Positions 1 to 22,956 of a DNA stretch of 64,000 nt are shown one piece after another. The stretch lies in NCBI GenBank assembly GCA_034096865.1, contig JAWQFJ010028261.1:1-64000 (forward strand), written 5' to 3'. Origin of the DNA: Theodoxus fluviatilis. Its lineage: Eukaryota; Mollusca; Gastropoda; Cycloneritida; Neritidae. The stretch's first letter is position 1; each line of letters opens with the position of its first letter. The notes beneath the pieces were generated by a model. It did no database searches. It saw only the letters and a list, made by a program, of their open reading frames with translations, and was not told the origin of the DNA. A program made the translations under genes and the position numbers.

Positions 1-139
1 TAAGAACTTTTGTATCCTCACCGCACTTCTCAATGCCTGATAGGGTTATCTGCCCTTGACTGTGTTGCTGCTGCTACTGTCATCCCTTTCCTTTCTTGTT
101 GTCCTGTACTTTTTTTATTTCTTCTTGTCCTTTTCCTCT

Positions 140-558
140 TGCTCTTCTCCCACACCTCATCTCTCCTCCTGCTGCTCCTCCTACCCTCCTCCCTTTCCTC
201 CTCCCTCCTTTTCCTCTTCCCTCCTTTTCCTCCTCCCTTTCCTCCTTCCTCCTCTCCTCCCTCCTTTTCCTCCCTCCTTTTCCACCTCCCTTTCCTCCTC
301 TTCTCCCTCCCTTTCCTCCTCTTCTCCCTCCTTTTCCTCCCTCCTTTCCCTCCTCTCCTCCCTCCTTTTCCACCTCCCTTTCCTTCTCCCTCCTTTTCCT
401 CCCTCCTTTCCCTCCTCTCCTCCCTCCTTTTCCACCTCCCTTTCCTCCTCTTCTCCCTCCCTTTCCTCCTCTTCTCCCTCCTTTTCCTCCCTCCTTTCCC
501 TCCTCTCCTCCCTCCTTTTCCTCCTCCCTCCCTTTCCTCCTCCCTTTCCTCCTCTCTA
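140..558 (+). repeat. Polypyrimidine tract with CTCCTTTTCC-like units
   Basis: About 420 bp are almost purely C/T on the plus strand, built from short CCTCCCTCCTTTTCC-type units with longer internal duplications. Several overlapping frames are open on both strands only because the composition lacks stops. Such tracts can form triplex (H-DNA). Confidence 0.9.
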
Positions 559-559
559 A

Positions 560-740
560 CCCCCTGTGGGTTTGGGGTAAAAATTGACCCACCGTGTCTC
601 CCTACGCGATTCGTAAGAGGCGAATAACTAGGGACACTGTGACATGATTTGCGGTTACTCTAAACTGCTCTGGTGATTGTTGTGCTTAGTGGCCTTACAT
701 AGCCTTCAAAGGCTGATAGGCCGTAAAACACCATCCATCC
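560..740 (+). mobile_element. Family B SINE-like element, copy 1
   Basis: The element starts CCCCCTGTGGG and ends with a CATCCATCC tail. It is one of seven copies of a roughly 180-190 bp family here. The shared core includes GCGAATAACTAGGGACAC and AGGCTGATAGGCCGTAAAAC. Flanks are C/T-rich, so no duplication can be judged. Confidence 0.75.
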
Positions 741-950
741 TTCTTCCTTTCCTCTCCTCCCTCCTCTCCTCTCTCCTTCTCCCTCCTTTTTCTCCCTCCT
801 TTTCCTCTCTCACTTTCTTCCTCCTCCTCCTCCTCCTTCTCCTTTTCTTCTTTAAAGTTTCCCTCTCTTCATTACTTTTCTCCTCCTCCTCCCTCTCCCC
901 TTCCTCTTCTGTCTTCTCTTTCTCCTCCTCCTTTTCCATCATCATTTTTG
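741..950 (+). repeat. Second polypyrimidine tract
   Basis: A C/T-rich low-complexity stretch with CTCCTCCTCC runs, directly after the SINE-like tail. No gene is seen. Confidence 0.8.
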
Positions 951-991
951 CTATTGCCTGCCTACTCTGTCTTTGCATGATCTTCCTTTTA

Positions 992-1815
992 GACTCACAT
1001 GCGAAGCAAAAGTGAGTATGTACTCAGCCGTGTCGTCCGTCCGGGCGTCCGTCCAGGCGTCAAAAACTTAAACGTTGGATTTTTCTTGGAGACTATTAAG
1101 TCTATCAACACCAAATGTGGCATGATGGTGTATGATGACAAGGCCTCAAAAAACATACATAGTGACTTGACCTTGCTTCAAGGTCAAGGTCACAGGAGCC
1201 ATAAATGTGGTCTCAAAAACAGTCATTTTTCACATTTTCCCAATTTTCTCCCACGTTATTGAGAATGGCGACCTTAGCTACAAGTGGTATATAGGTCAAA
1301 GCAAGCCCTATCTTTTGATACCAGTTTGGTTGACCTTGCTTCAAGGTCAAGGTCACAGGAGCTCTTCAAAGTTGGATTGTATACATATTTTGAAGTGACC
1401 TTGACCCTGAACTATGGAAGATAACTGTTTCAAACTTAATAATTATGTGGGGCACATGTTATACTTTCATCATGAGACACATTTGTTCACAAATCATCAA
1501 GGTCAAGGTCACTTTGACCCTTATGAAATGTGACCAAAATGGGGTAGTGAACCACTAAAAGTGACTATATCTCATGGTAGAAAGTGCCAATAAGCACCAT
1601 TGTGCTTCCTATGTCTTGAATTAACAGCTTTGTGTTGCATGACCTTGGATGACCTTGACCTTGGGTCAAGGTCACATGTTTTTTGGTAGGAAAAATGTGT
1701 AAAGCATTTCTTTGTGTATGATGTCATTGGTAGGTTTAGTTCCTTGACCTTGAAGGTCAAGGTCATATAAAGGTCAAGGTCAACCATGTGAGTTGTATGG
1801 GCTTTGCCCTTCTTG
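992..1815 (+). mobile_element. TCAAGGTCA-rich element (family A), copy 1
   Basis: The element starts GACTCACATGCGAAGCAAAA and ends GGGCTTTGCCCTTCTTG. The start can pair as GACTCAC/GTGAGTC and the end as GGGC/GCCC. GACTCACATGC occurs at the start and, inverted, near the end of most copies. Roughly a dozen exact TCAAGGTCA or TGACCTTGA 9-mers were counted by eye. No coding capacity is evident; it is non-autonomous and of unknown class. Confidence 0.85.
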
Positions 1816-2384
1816 TTTGTTGTGTTTTCAGGTTCCTTCTCCTCTCCCTCCTCATTCTCCGAATCCTTTAACTCTTTCCGTACCAAGTGTTTACAGAACA
1901 CTTGTACACAATTATTTTCTACAGAGAAAAAACACACCCGGTAGTGCTCTTTTGAGTGTGTATTGTGCCTCTAGAAGATACTACATGCATCATGTGGCAT
2001 ATCATTTAGAAGGAAAATGAATGCCCTACAAGACTAAAACTAAAAAAAGTTAGTTGCCTTTAGCAAGACTGAGAAAGCATGCTTGATATTACACACTTGT
2101 TTCAAAAACCAAGAAATAGGAGCATGCTGAATTTGAGCTTACCAAGCAATATCTTGATATTAGTCCGGCTGATCCTTTCCAGAATTTCACCACACAGTAA
2201 TCATCCTTTGGAAAATGTCCAGTCAAAATTTAAAAAAAAAATCTCTTTAACAGTTTTCTAGCACTAACATACAGAAGAGACAAACCGTCCAGCACAGTGA
2301 CAGTCTCGGAATTGTAGATGAGGAATTCATCTGGGATGATAAAATCTGTTATATACATCTATTTACAATAGGACTGGTTGCTTT

Positions 2385-4467
2385 TCATGCATTGTGGTAC
2401 TGTTGAAAGCAGTCCTTTGAATGCAGATGAGGCTGGTTTGAACATCCAAGGCAGATGAAGTGGGTTCTCTTCCTCTGAGATGACGTGGAGCAGAAGACGC
2501 AGTCTCGATCCCGCTTGACATAGGAGACAATGTGATGAAGACCTCGGTGCCAGGGCTCCCTGGGATTGGCACTTGGTGGTCTTCCAGTTCCAGGCTGTCT
2601 CCTGGTGTCTGCTCCAGGCTCTGGCAGGGTCACTGCAGCCCTCTCAGTGAGCTGAGATTGCAGCTGTTGTTTAAAGGCCTTCAGACTGGTTGGCTTGGAT
2701 CTCTCCCCTCTGGCCAGACTGTGAAGGATGAAGGCGTTCACCTGGGTAATTTCTATTAGCCAGAGGAACAGCTTTTTCCACAACTTCAGTCTTCCTCTTG
2801 AAGATGTTGTAGTAGGACACCTTCTGGTCCAGCAGATCACAGCCATTCATATTGAAGTTGTAGTGGTAGACCATGGTGGGCTTTGGCCTGTCTTTCACCT
2901 GTGTCGTGCCAACCTTCCCCCTGTGGGTTCGGGGTAAGAATTGACCCACTGCATCTCCCTACGCGAGGCGAATACCTAGGGAAACCGTGACTTGATTAGC
3001 GTTTACTCTAAACTGTTCTAGTGATTTTCGTGCGTAATGGCCTTACATAGGCTAAAAAGGCTGATACTAGTGATAGGCCGTAAATCACCATCCATCCATC
3101 GTGCCAACCTCAGCATCAGTGGACACCATCAGGACCGTCTTCTTTGCTTTCTTGTCTCTGAAAGCAACACAGGGAATGGTTTCATCCCTCTTGAGAAACC
3201 ACTGCATTTCTCTGTGTTGGAGAGCCAGCTGCTTCATTTGTGGAGCAAAGCCAACACGGTTCTCATTGAGGGTGCCTGTATAGTACTGCTGCCTTTCCAG
3301 CAGGAAGTGGATGAGGGCCCGAGTGGTGTAGTATCTGACTGCAAACAGCTTGTGGCCTGGGCCCACATGTTAGCAGAGGGGAGAAGATCTGCACTGCCTG
3401 GCCTGAATGCTGGTCTGCCTCAGGATCATAGGAGGTGTCAGCACCAAAATACGTCAGGATGTTGGTCACGTAGCCTTTGGCAGCATCGCAGAGACCAAAG
3501 GTCTTGATGTGCTATTTACTTGGGTTAGCAGCATTGAACTGTTTGAACTGCCCTCTCCCCTTGAATCCAATGACCATCTCATCAATGCTCAGTTCTCTGT
3601 AGGGGTAAAAGGCAGCCCGGAATTTGGAGAGAAGCAGGTTCATAAAGGGCTCTATCTTATCCTTGCCTTCAGCGTCATCTCCTGCATGGAGCATGGTGTG
3701 GTAGAGGTCCTAAAATCTGTTTCTGGAAAACACGGCATGGTACCAAGGTGTGTACAATTCAGGTGCCAGAGACCAGTAATCAGCTATCTCTGGGCGTTTG
3801 TCAATTCCCATGACAATGAATGATGGTTGCCAGGAACTTGTCAAGTTCATGAGAGGTGAAGGAAACCCATCTTCTGTACACAGAGCTCAGCAGAGGAGGC
3901 GTACGTGTTCAAAGTCACCTTCTTTTGTGCGTAGCTGTTGATGAATTCAACAAGAAAATCCCTCACTTCATCATCAAAGAGCTTCGAAAAACAGTCAAAT
4001 GCCCGAGACTCTTCATTGATGCCCAGATCTGATGATATTCCAGGCTTGCGAAGAGAACGAAATCGAAATGAGTTCTTCGTTGAACCCTTGGTCACATGCC
4101 TCCAATCTTCATCAAGACCACGCTGTGAAATCGGAGTCCGGGGTCGACGAATTGAAGATGGTAATGGGTCAGCTGAGGGTTCTTTCCTACCTTTGCCTCT
4201 CCCTTTCCCTTTGCCCGAAACTGCAGGATCAGGTGTACGTTGCTTGGGAGGGGGCGTTGTCACTTCCACACCAGACTCTGAACTGAAATCTCGCTGCACA
4301 AATACACGTACTGAGGGGTTGATGAATTCTTCACCAGCATCAATTATAGATTCATCTCCACTCTCGCTGTCCTCTCTCATGCATGAATCAATAAAGCGAG
4401 CAATTTTGGCTGTATAACGACTAGGCTGCTGCGACGCAGAACTTCCGGGTTGTTCTTCAGACATCAT
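2385..4467 (-). pseudogene. piggyBac transposase pseudogene
   Basis: The reading starts MMSEEQPGSS at 4467 with an acidic N-terminus. It then passes the family segment containing FYPYRELSIDEMVIGFKGRG (first catalytic Asp), the MNGCDLLDQ segment (a further conserved Asp), and a C-terminal Cys/His-rich tail (CVFC, CLGC, HLHSKDC). It is broken by several frameshifts and stops and by a SINE-like insertion. The segment expected to hold the second catalytic Asp before YYTT reads FAVRYYTT, so the Asp appears lost. It is inactive as it stands. Confidence 0.85.
2917..3100 (+). mobile_element. Family B SINE-like element, copy 2, with target-site duplication
   Basis: GTGCCAACCT occurs at 2906-2915 and again at 3101-3110, immediately bracketing the element. 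This shows a retroposition-style insertion into the piggyBac transposase region. Confidence 0.85.
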
Positions 4468-4951
4468 GATCAAAACAATCGCAATCACTGAATCAGTCCA
4501 CAAAAGTCTCATTAAACCTCACGCTCCGCGTTAGACGTTCATCTAACGTTATGGGAGAGCTCTCTACTGCTGTTAAACCCTATTGGGTCCGAGCGGGAAC
4601 ACTAGAAAGTGTGGAATATACAAAGAAAAGAAAGCGAAGTAGCTTTGCCGCAGAGTGCGGCAGATGGGAGGCAACTGAATGTGCTTTGGCGCACAGTGCG
4701 GCGAATGGGACGGAAAGAGTGAACTTGTGGTCCTACTCCTGCTTTTGCTATTTCTCTTACTCTGCTTCTTCTGCTTTTAATCCCCTTTCCTCTGTAGTAA
4801 TTAAAGAAAATCTAAGCAGTTGAATGGCTGAATGTAAATTAAGTCTGTTGGAATAAGAGAAAGGAAAGCACTCCTAGTTTAGATTTGTTCTAGATCGTCC
4901 TGATTGCTGTCTTGCTGTGACCTGTGCTGTAGTGGGGCCTGACCGAGTTGA

Positions 4952-16017
<11,066 letters not shown>

Positions 16018-16800
16018 GATGGTGTCTTCTCTGTCTCCGTGCTCGCACTGGACAGGATATCGACCTCTGTGATGACTGCAGATCTGCCAGCTCAGTATCT
16101 GGCTGATGGTTGTTGCGCAATCTTTGGGAGAATGTTGGTTGCTTGAGAACTTGTACATGCTTTGCTCATGGAGTGGTGGCGATTTCTGACACATTTCATT
16201 TGGTGTTGATAGCAATCATGTTGACAGTGATTTGTTTGTGATTTCTGGTATTTAATACTACTTTTGGGAGAGGGTTTTGCGTTTTAAAGAGAAGCCTGTG
16301 GAATGTACCCAATCAGGTCTATTTGTGCTTCTTGAAGTACAGGCCACTATCATACTATTCTTCACTCTTGTTGTGCTTGACACAAAGCTGCAAACTGTTT
16401 TCTGTGAGGCTCAGCTTGTGACCAAATCAACTGAACAGTCTGCAAGTTGGGGTAAACTATGAAATGAAGAATAGGCTTACTTTGTACATATGCAGACACG
16501 GAAGTTTGCAAGTCGGGGTACACTGTGAAATGAAGAATAGGCTTACATTGTACATATGCAGACACGGAAGTTTGCAAGTCGGAGTACACTGTGAAATGAA
16601 GAGTAGGCTTACTTTGTACATATGCAGACAGGGAAAAGAGACGATAAGAAATAAAGAGGATGTGTTGCCTCATTTGCCCATACACTAGACTGAACATTGC
16701 TGCTCCACTCGACCCATTTGCATTTATGGAATCTTTAATCCACTGCATAGCTCAGTGCAATTGTGTTGGGATATTAACCTGTATAAGATTAGAATTAATC
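16018..16800 (+). other. PLK1 3' flank / probable 3' UTR with 66-bp triplication
   Basis: Three 66-bp units (GAATAGGCTTACWTTGTACA core) lie at about 16,455-16,640, followed by AATAAA at 16649-16654, a candidate polyadenylation signal. The true transcript end cannot be fixed from sequence. Confidence 0.5.
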
Positions 16801-19019
16801 ATGCTTACTGTTGTGTGTAGGCAAGATCATTAATTTATGTAGCGTGGACATATTCATCATATTATTCATGTTGTTCAAATGTTATTTTGTCCACATACTT
16901 CAGTAAACTGATACTGTGTCAAGGACAGAGCATCTCTTCAGGTGCAAAGATCAAAGGAGAATAATATGCATACAGCTAAGCTGCTGTCTAAAGAATTCTT
17001 TGTTAGTGTCATGATCTCTCAGTTGTTTGTCAAGAGCAGATGTTTGCCATTTTAACTTATCTTAGCTTGTGTTGAACATTTTCTGTTGATGCATAGTTGG
17101 TCATTCTTTTTCTTTTTTTGTGTGTGTGCACACTTTTGTATATTTCACTTCTGCTACACAAATCAAAGCCTCGCGGAGGGACCATGCAAGTGTCTATGAC
17201 AGTCTTGACGGTACACAGAAGGATTATAAATTATACAGGCACAACCAGTCACTTGAATGAGGTAGAGGGATGCTCTAACATTGGAGGATGTTATGAAGTT
17301 AGATATTCTCATTTAGTCCACAAATTTGAACAGAGGGTCTTGGCCAGGCAGAAGCTCCTATCTGACACTGAAGCAGGCCGCCAAAGATTAATAAGTTCAA
17401 CAATTGGTCCAAAACGTCTGCATGCCAGACTGAAATCCATTAAGGCATAGACATGTGACATTTTCTATTGGTACAGAAAAGGTCTGTTCCCTATCCTTGT
17501 TGAATACCAGTGCTGGTACTTCAGTACATTATAGATAAAATTTTCTGGGGCCTCTTGATCATATAGCTTAGTGGTTGAAGTCATGAAGGTTACCTATTTG
17601 CTTTGGTTGCCAAAGCATATTCATGCACCAAGCCAAAAGCAACTCTAGTTTGTACTCTGTTTTCTTATCATGTAAGTCGGTACTTGCAACTAGGCTGAAC
17701 AGTTGTCTGTACTTATACTGTTATAGTTTGAGCATGGATTCCAAGTCTTGACCAGAATAATTTTTGTTTGATGACCGGCAGGGAGTTGTGATGACATTCC
17801 TTTGCTGTTTTACAACCCAGATGATTTTGTCCAATAATTACCAAGACCATTTCACTTGCATTCTTCCATAGACAATAGACAAAGCACAAATCTCCTGTAG
17901 ACGTAGGTGTACATATCAAGCAACTTAAACTTTTTAGGTGTAGGAATTGCTTCACTTGGTCATCAGGTGAAAACCAAAGTGATGCAATGGAAGTGTTGCC
18001 CCGTGTTAATATCGATCCAATGAAAAATTAATTTTGTTCTGCACTTTGCTGCATACATGTATGAAGTAATCAAGGCAATATTAACGTGTATTGACAGTTC
18101 ATTTTTTAATTGACGTGTAAGCTCATTAGGCTGATCAGGGGTTCTGATGTAGTCTGCACATGTATGTGTCTATGTATGCATGAGTGAGAGTGTGTGTGCA
18201 TGTATACATGTGTATGCTTTGTTGTGCCTGCATGAATCTTCAGAAAGACTGCACAGGAATGGATGAAACTTTTCATTTAGCAATGAAAGTTTAGTGTTGA
18301 ATGCTAACCCTATTTTCTTGTCAAATTAATCTGATACAGTGACTGAATGGACTGGGGCCATTTTGATACCCTGGTAACTTCGATCAATTATTGATTGATT
18401 GAAAACTTGTATCTCTGCTCCTTGAGCACAATTCAGCAAACAGAGATGACTTTCGTTTCCATGAGCAATATCAGGTCTGCAAATGTGCCTTCTCAATTCA
18501 TACCCAGTAATGCTGGGGAACTTTGTTGGTGTGAACCGTTCTTCAGCTCTGTGCATCTCTTGGGTCAGTGGCTATTCCTGGACTCGTCTACTCTGTGATG
18601 CATGACAGTAAAGTTTAGTTTCCAGTAAAGCTGGGTCAGCAAGTCAGCAAGATTTGTCTCTTTTTTTTCTTCAACTGTGGTGAATCTACCGTGAAGGAGT
18701 AGTTTTTGTAGCCACTGGTGAATCTACCATGAAGGAGTAGTTTTTGTAGCCACTGGTGAATCTCATGAAAAAAAGAACTGTTTAGTAGGGGCTGATGTGA
18801 ATCTACTCTCATCGCTTTCCTGGGTTGCAATGATTACTGAAATATTTTGAAAGCTATGTTGATCTTGCATGATGAAGTCAAATTGTGTGCCATTAAAGTT
18901 ATTCTGATAAAGTAAATTGAAAAATTAAAGTTGACATTTTAGTACGTGTAGTAGGAGTACTGTTTTTTGAAGCAAGTTGAAAAGCATGCTGAGAGCGCTG
19001 TAAAAAGAACAATTGCTGT
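16801..19019. other. Intergenic or long 3' UTR sequence
   Basis: AT-rich sequence with no recognisable gene. It includes a 38-bp direct duplication near 18,680-18,760 and a short TG-rich patch near 18,190. An open frame at 17097-17450 resembles nothing I know and lacks supporting signals. Confidence 0.5.
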
Positions 19020-19337
19020 TTAACCCTCTTAACCCCAGGAAAATTTGTTACACCCGCCATGAGCCCAGAAAAGTCGGCAAGCCTTGGGTGGCTGTCTTTA
19101 ACATCTGTTTTCACTTCTAGAAGGGTCCGGCCATGAGAAAGTTTATATTAGCTCCACAGAGGAATGACCACTTCAGATTGCATTACATTTCCTGGCTTCC
19201 AAAAGCCTGGGAACGACCGGCAAGGTGTGTCATTTGCTCTTGTTTGCCTCACTCGCGACACGAGTTGCAAAATGGCTTCGTTCAGTGGAGAGTAGTATGA
19301 ATTTGAGGCTTGGTACAAAGATATATTACACCAAATT

Positions 19338-20150
19338 ATGTCTGAAAAGGACAAATTGAAGGAAGAAATGGACGAGTCGGATGTAGACATATCTGAGGGT
19401 TTAGAGGAGGAAAACGAGTCAGATCCGGAGGATTACATTCCGCTTGCCAACCTTCAGACAAAATGGCGAACTGCCGCCACCCAGCCCGTCAATGTTCAAC
19501 CATTCGACATGGATGTAGGACTATGACACAACCTTGCAATTTAAGTATCCGTTTTGGATTTCTTCTTGTTCTTGCCCCAACTCATCTATGATTTGGCTGC
19601 TGCTGAGACCAACCAATACTCTGCGCCGAAAGAGGCTATGAAGATCAGGTGCGGGAGGAGACAACACCTGAGGAAATTGGAGCAGACATTGCTGTACTCA
19701 TCATGATGTGAATCAACCAGAAACCTCATTATGTGGTGTTACTGGTCAACTGATCTATGCTTCAACAACCCATGGATCAGCACCATGATGACAAGAACCA
19801 GAATTTTCAAACTCAAACAATATTTCCACCTGCGAGACACCAGCTACACACCTGTGTGAGACAGCCCTACTATGACCCACTGATTATGCCTAACAAGAGT
19901 TGTAGATGTTGGGGATATAGTGCACATGGACGTAGGCCTTATTGAAGGGGTGACTGAAATACATGAGATGAACAGGCCTTGCTACTTGATGGATTTTTTT
20001 GTGAAAGAAAAATTCCTGCTTGTGTCCACCTGTATAATATTGCGACATTATACGACCAGCAAGATGTGTGTGACTGGTCCAGAACACACTTGAAACTATC
20101 CCTGGGATGGAGAAAACTGGGTTTATTAAAATATCGTGACAATGTGGGAT
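19338..20150 (+). pseudogene. piggyBac transposase fragments
   Basis: Pieces in different frames include the acidic N-terminus at 19338-19526 and the FKLKQYFHLRD segment. No intact catalytic region could be assembled. A different lineage from the copy at 2385-4467, because both the ends and the N-terminus differ. Confidence 0.6.
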
Positions 20151-20230
20151 GATATACTGGCTGCAACCTTGTGTCGTTAGCTTTGATTCAATGTCTACAA
20201 TGGGCCAAAGCAGAAAGACAAAAACTATTT

Positions 20231-20458
20231 ACAGGAACTTCCCAACCCTTCAAGCTTGTTTAGAATATACACCAGTTCCTGCCGGCCCACCCCCCAGTGC
20301 TCTCCCCTCTTGCATGAGTACACGGTCAGCCCCTCAGCCTCTACTCGCTTGTTGAAACCACGTCTTTTGACAGGCGGAGATGGGCGAGCATGCTTTGGGG
20401 TTGGCGAGGCGCAGTGCCATGGTTCTATCCCTGGGATGGAGAAAACTGGGTTTATTAG
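20231..20458 (+). mobile_element. Family C SINE-like element with target-site duplication
   Basis: AACTATTT at 20223-20230 and 20459-20466 brackets a 228-bp element. It contains TTGCATGAGTACACGGTCAG (the homologue of the 42-bp minisatellite unit at 9618-11673) and a B-box-like GGTTCTATCCC at 20421-20431. A short tail fragment of the same family is at about 20,099-20,132. Confidence 0.75.
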
Positions 20459-21343
20459 AACTATTTGGCATGCTTTGTGAAACCTCACACTGTTATTTCT
20501 TTCTATCTACTCCATGCTTGCTTACCACACCTTTTTAGACCTCGTTGCAGTGACAATTTACCTGTGTATGACCAGTTTTCCTTTGCGCCACGCGTATCTG
20601 GACATATGCAATGGTAGCGGAACAAGAGAGCAGTGCGTCTGCCGAGTTTCACTAACAACCGGCGGCCTGCTGCTTTGCAACGGGCGTTTTTTTGCAACTG
20701 GCTTTCTTTGCAACTCACTTTGTACGCAAACACGAATTTCATCTAAAATCTAGAGACCTATCTGAGTTTCCATGTCTGGGGCTAAGAGGGTCAAACTTTT
20801 CTTTAGCCATTTACCGGTCAGTGGGTGTAACAAGTCTTTTAGTACTACATGCAAACAACTCTTTTCCCCTTTTAAATGCCACAAGTATTGTCAAGTCAGT
20901 GAGGTTAATGTGAAACTGTGTTGAAGTAGTCAGCAAGGTTTTGCTTAGAATATATCATTTCTGTGACTGCTTTCTTCTTAGAGTGAGCCATTTTGGCTTT
21001 CATGACCTGGTTTCAGTGATCTGAGGATAATACTTGTTTTGATCTATAACCATTTGAATGGTTGGTGTGAAGCTACTGCATGGGAACTGAAAATGCAAGC
21101 AAATTGTTAATTTTATTTGGTCTTTGGAATCCATCTGTTCTATGAAATTCCAATCTGGAGCAGCTCCCTGTGGTGTGATTGCATGGATGCCTCCCACTGA
21201 TTATGCCACATTTAATCCCATTGTTATCTCCGTAGATGTTGAAGGAAACTGGAGAGTGCTTCCTTTGTGACTGTACTTTCTTCATTCATCTTGTATGCTG
21301 GGAACTCAAGTGATGTTTGTGATGCTGAATTAAATCAAAGTGA

Positions 21344-21474
21344 ATGGCGCGTTTGTTAGGCAGGTGGCTCACCTCGATGGCTAGTCGAGGGCAAGCGAGA
21401 TGCACCTATGGCTAATGAGCAAGAAACGTAGGCAATGCCTAGCCCTCGAGATTCTATGCCTAACAAACGCGCCC
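21344..21474. mobile_element. Harbinger-like MITE, copy 2
   Basis: Ends GGCGCGTTTGTTAGGC and GCCTAACAAACGCGCCC, followed by TTA at 21475-21477. The interior matches the copy at 6079-6220. Confidence 0.75.
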
Positions 21475-21828
21475 TTAGTCAACTGTCCAAGTGAGACACA
21501 ATTTCCTCTTGGGCCTTTGAGGAGTATGATCGGCCTGGCATCCAAGAGGAGTCTGATCGTGGTATGCTCCATGATTCGCGGCAGGTCATCTTTGATGTGT
21601 GAATTATAAGTAGCATGCAGCCATTCAGCTGTGCATCAGTCTACTGATGTTGACATGGTGCACCTGGAAATAAAAGCATGAGTGTCTAGTTCCAGTCTGT
21701 TCCGTGTTTTGATTGCATTACCAGGCAACAGTGTCACAGCCCAGCGATCAGGGGGTAAAGTGTAAAGCGGTTTGAGACCCAGATATTAGTGACGAGTCAC
21801 TGTAGAAAACCACACCTTTACCTTTTTT

Positions 21829-22956
21829 GACCTACATGCGAAGCAAAAGTGAGTCTATGTACTCACCCGTGTCGTCCGTCCGGGCGTCCGTGAAAAACTT
21901 TAACGTTGGATTTTTCTCGGAGACTATTAAGTCTATCAACACCCAATTTGGCATGATGGTGTATGATGACAAGGCCTCAAAAAACATACATGGTGACTTG
22001 ACCTTGCTTCAAGGTCAAGGTCGCAGGGGCCATAAATGTTGTCTAAAAAACAGCCATTTTTCACATTTTCTCAATTTTCTCAAAAGTTTTTGAGATTGGA
22101 TACCTGATCTATATATGGTGTATAGGGCAAAGTAATCCCTATCTTTTGATACCAGTTTGATTGACCTTGCGTCAAGGTCACAGGAGCTGTTTAAAGTTGG
22201 ATTGTATACATATTTTGAAGTGACCTTGACCCTGAACTATGGAAGATAACTCTTCCAAACTTCATAATTATGTAGGGCACATGTTATACTTTCATAATAG
22301 GTCACCTTTGTTGTCCGTCCAGGCGTCCGTCCGGGCGTCCAGGCGTCCGTCCGGGCGTCCTTTAATCCGTAAAAAAACTTTAACGTTGGATTTTTCTCGG
22401 AGACTTAAGTCTATCAACACCCAATTCGGCATGATAGTGTAGGATGACAAGGCGTTCAAAAACATACACAGTGACCTGACCTTGCTTCAAGGTCAAGGTC
22501 ACAGGAACTCTTTAAAGTTGGATTGTATACATATTTTGAAGTGACCTTGACCCTGAACTATGGAAGATAACTCTTCCAAACTTCATAACATTGTAGTACA
22601 CATGTTATATTTTCATCATGAGACACATTTGGTCACATATCATCAAGGTCAAGGTCACTTTGACCCTTATGAAATGTGACCAAAATGGGGTAGTGAACCA
22701 CTAAAAGTGGCCATATCTCATGGTAGAAAGTGCCAATAAGCACCATTGTGCTTCCTATGTCTTGAATTATCAGCTTTGTGTTGGATGACCTTGACCTTGG
22801 GTCAAGGTCACATGTATTTTGGTAGGAAAAATGTGTAAAGTAGTTCTTAGTGTATGATGTCATTACTAGGTTTGGTTGTTTGACCTTGACCCTGAAGGTC
22901 AAGGTCATGTAAAGGTCAAGGTCAAGCATGTGAGTCGTATGGGCTTTGCCCTTCTT
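21829..22956 (+). mobile_element. TCAAGGTCA-rich element (family A), copy 4, with internally repeated 5' part
   Basis: Longer than the others (1128 bp). A second 5' segment, with GTCCGTCC tracts and AACGTTGGATTTTTCTCGGA, begins at about 22,310, inside the element, after the first has run to the CTTTCAT segment. Confidence 0.85.

Larger units (their letters stand above)
1868..4723 (-). mobile_element. piggyBac-type DNA transposon, degenerate, with ends
   Basis: Left end: TTAA at 1868-1871 then CTCTTTCCG. Right end: CGGAAAGAG at 4711-4719 then TGAA, a one-base decay of TTAA. The inverted ends and TTAA target are characteristic of piggyBac. A minus-strand transposase pseudogene fills 2385-4467. 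A family B element with a target-site duplication is nested at 2916-3100. The whole transposon sits inside a PLK1 intron, antisense to it. Confidence 0.85.
19020..20794 (+). mobile_element. Second piggyBac-type transposon remnant
   Basis: Left end: TTAA at 19020-19023 then CCCTCTTAACCCCAG. Right end: CTGGGGCTAAGAGGG then TCAA at 20791-20794. The inverted ends match at 14 of 15 bases. Inside is an acidic transposase N-terminus (start 19338, MSEKDKLKEEMDESDVDISE) and a frame reading KQYFHLRDTSYTP near 19,810-19,850, typical of piggyBac transposases. The rest is decayed and carries a nested family C element. Confidence 0.75.

Noticed and set aside
992..1815. Family A as a Helitron, because of a hairpin near the 3' end (GGGC TTT GCCC)
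   Set aside because: No CTRR terminus, no consistent A/T insertion context, and inverted GACTCACATGC near both ends. Left unclassified.
2532..2937. Plus-strand frames over the piggyBac region
   Set aside because: Shadows of the minus-strand transposase pseudogene, which has recognisable family motifs.
17097..17450. 117-codon frame with a hydrophobic N-terminus
   Set aside because: Starts in T-rich sequence, no recognised domain, and no conserved or splice support. It could be tested by homology search but cannot be supported here.
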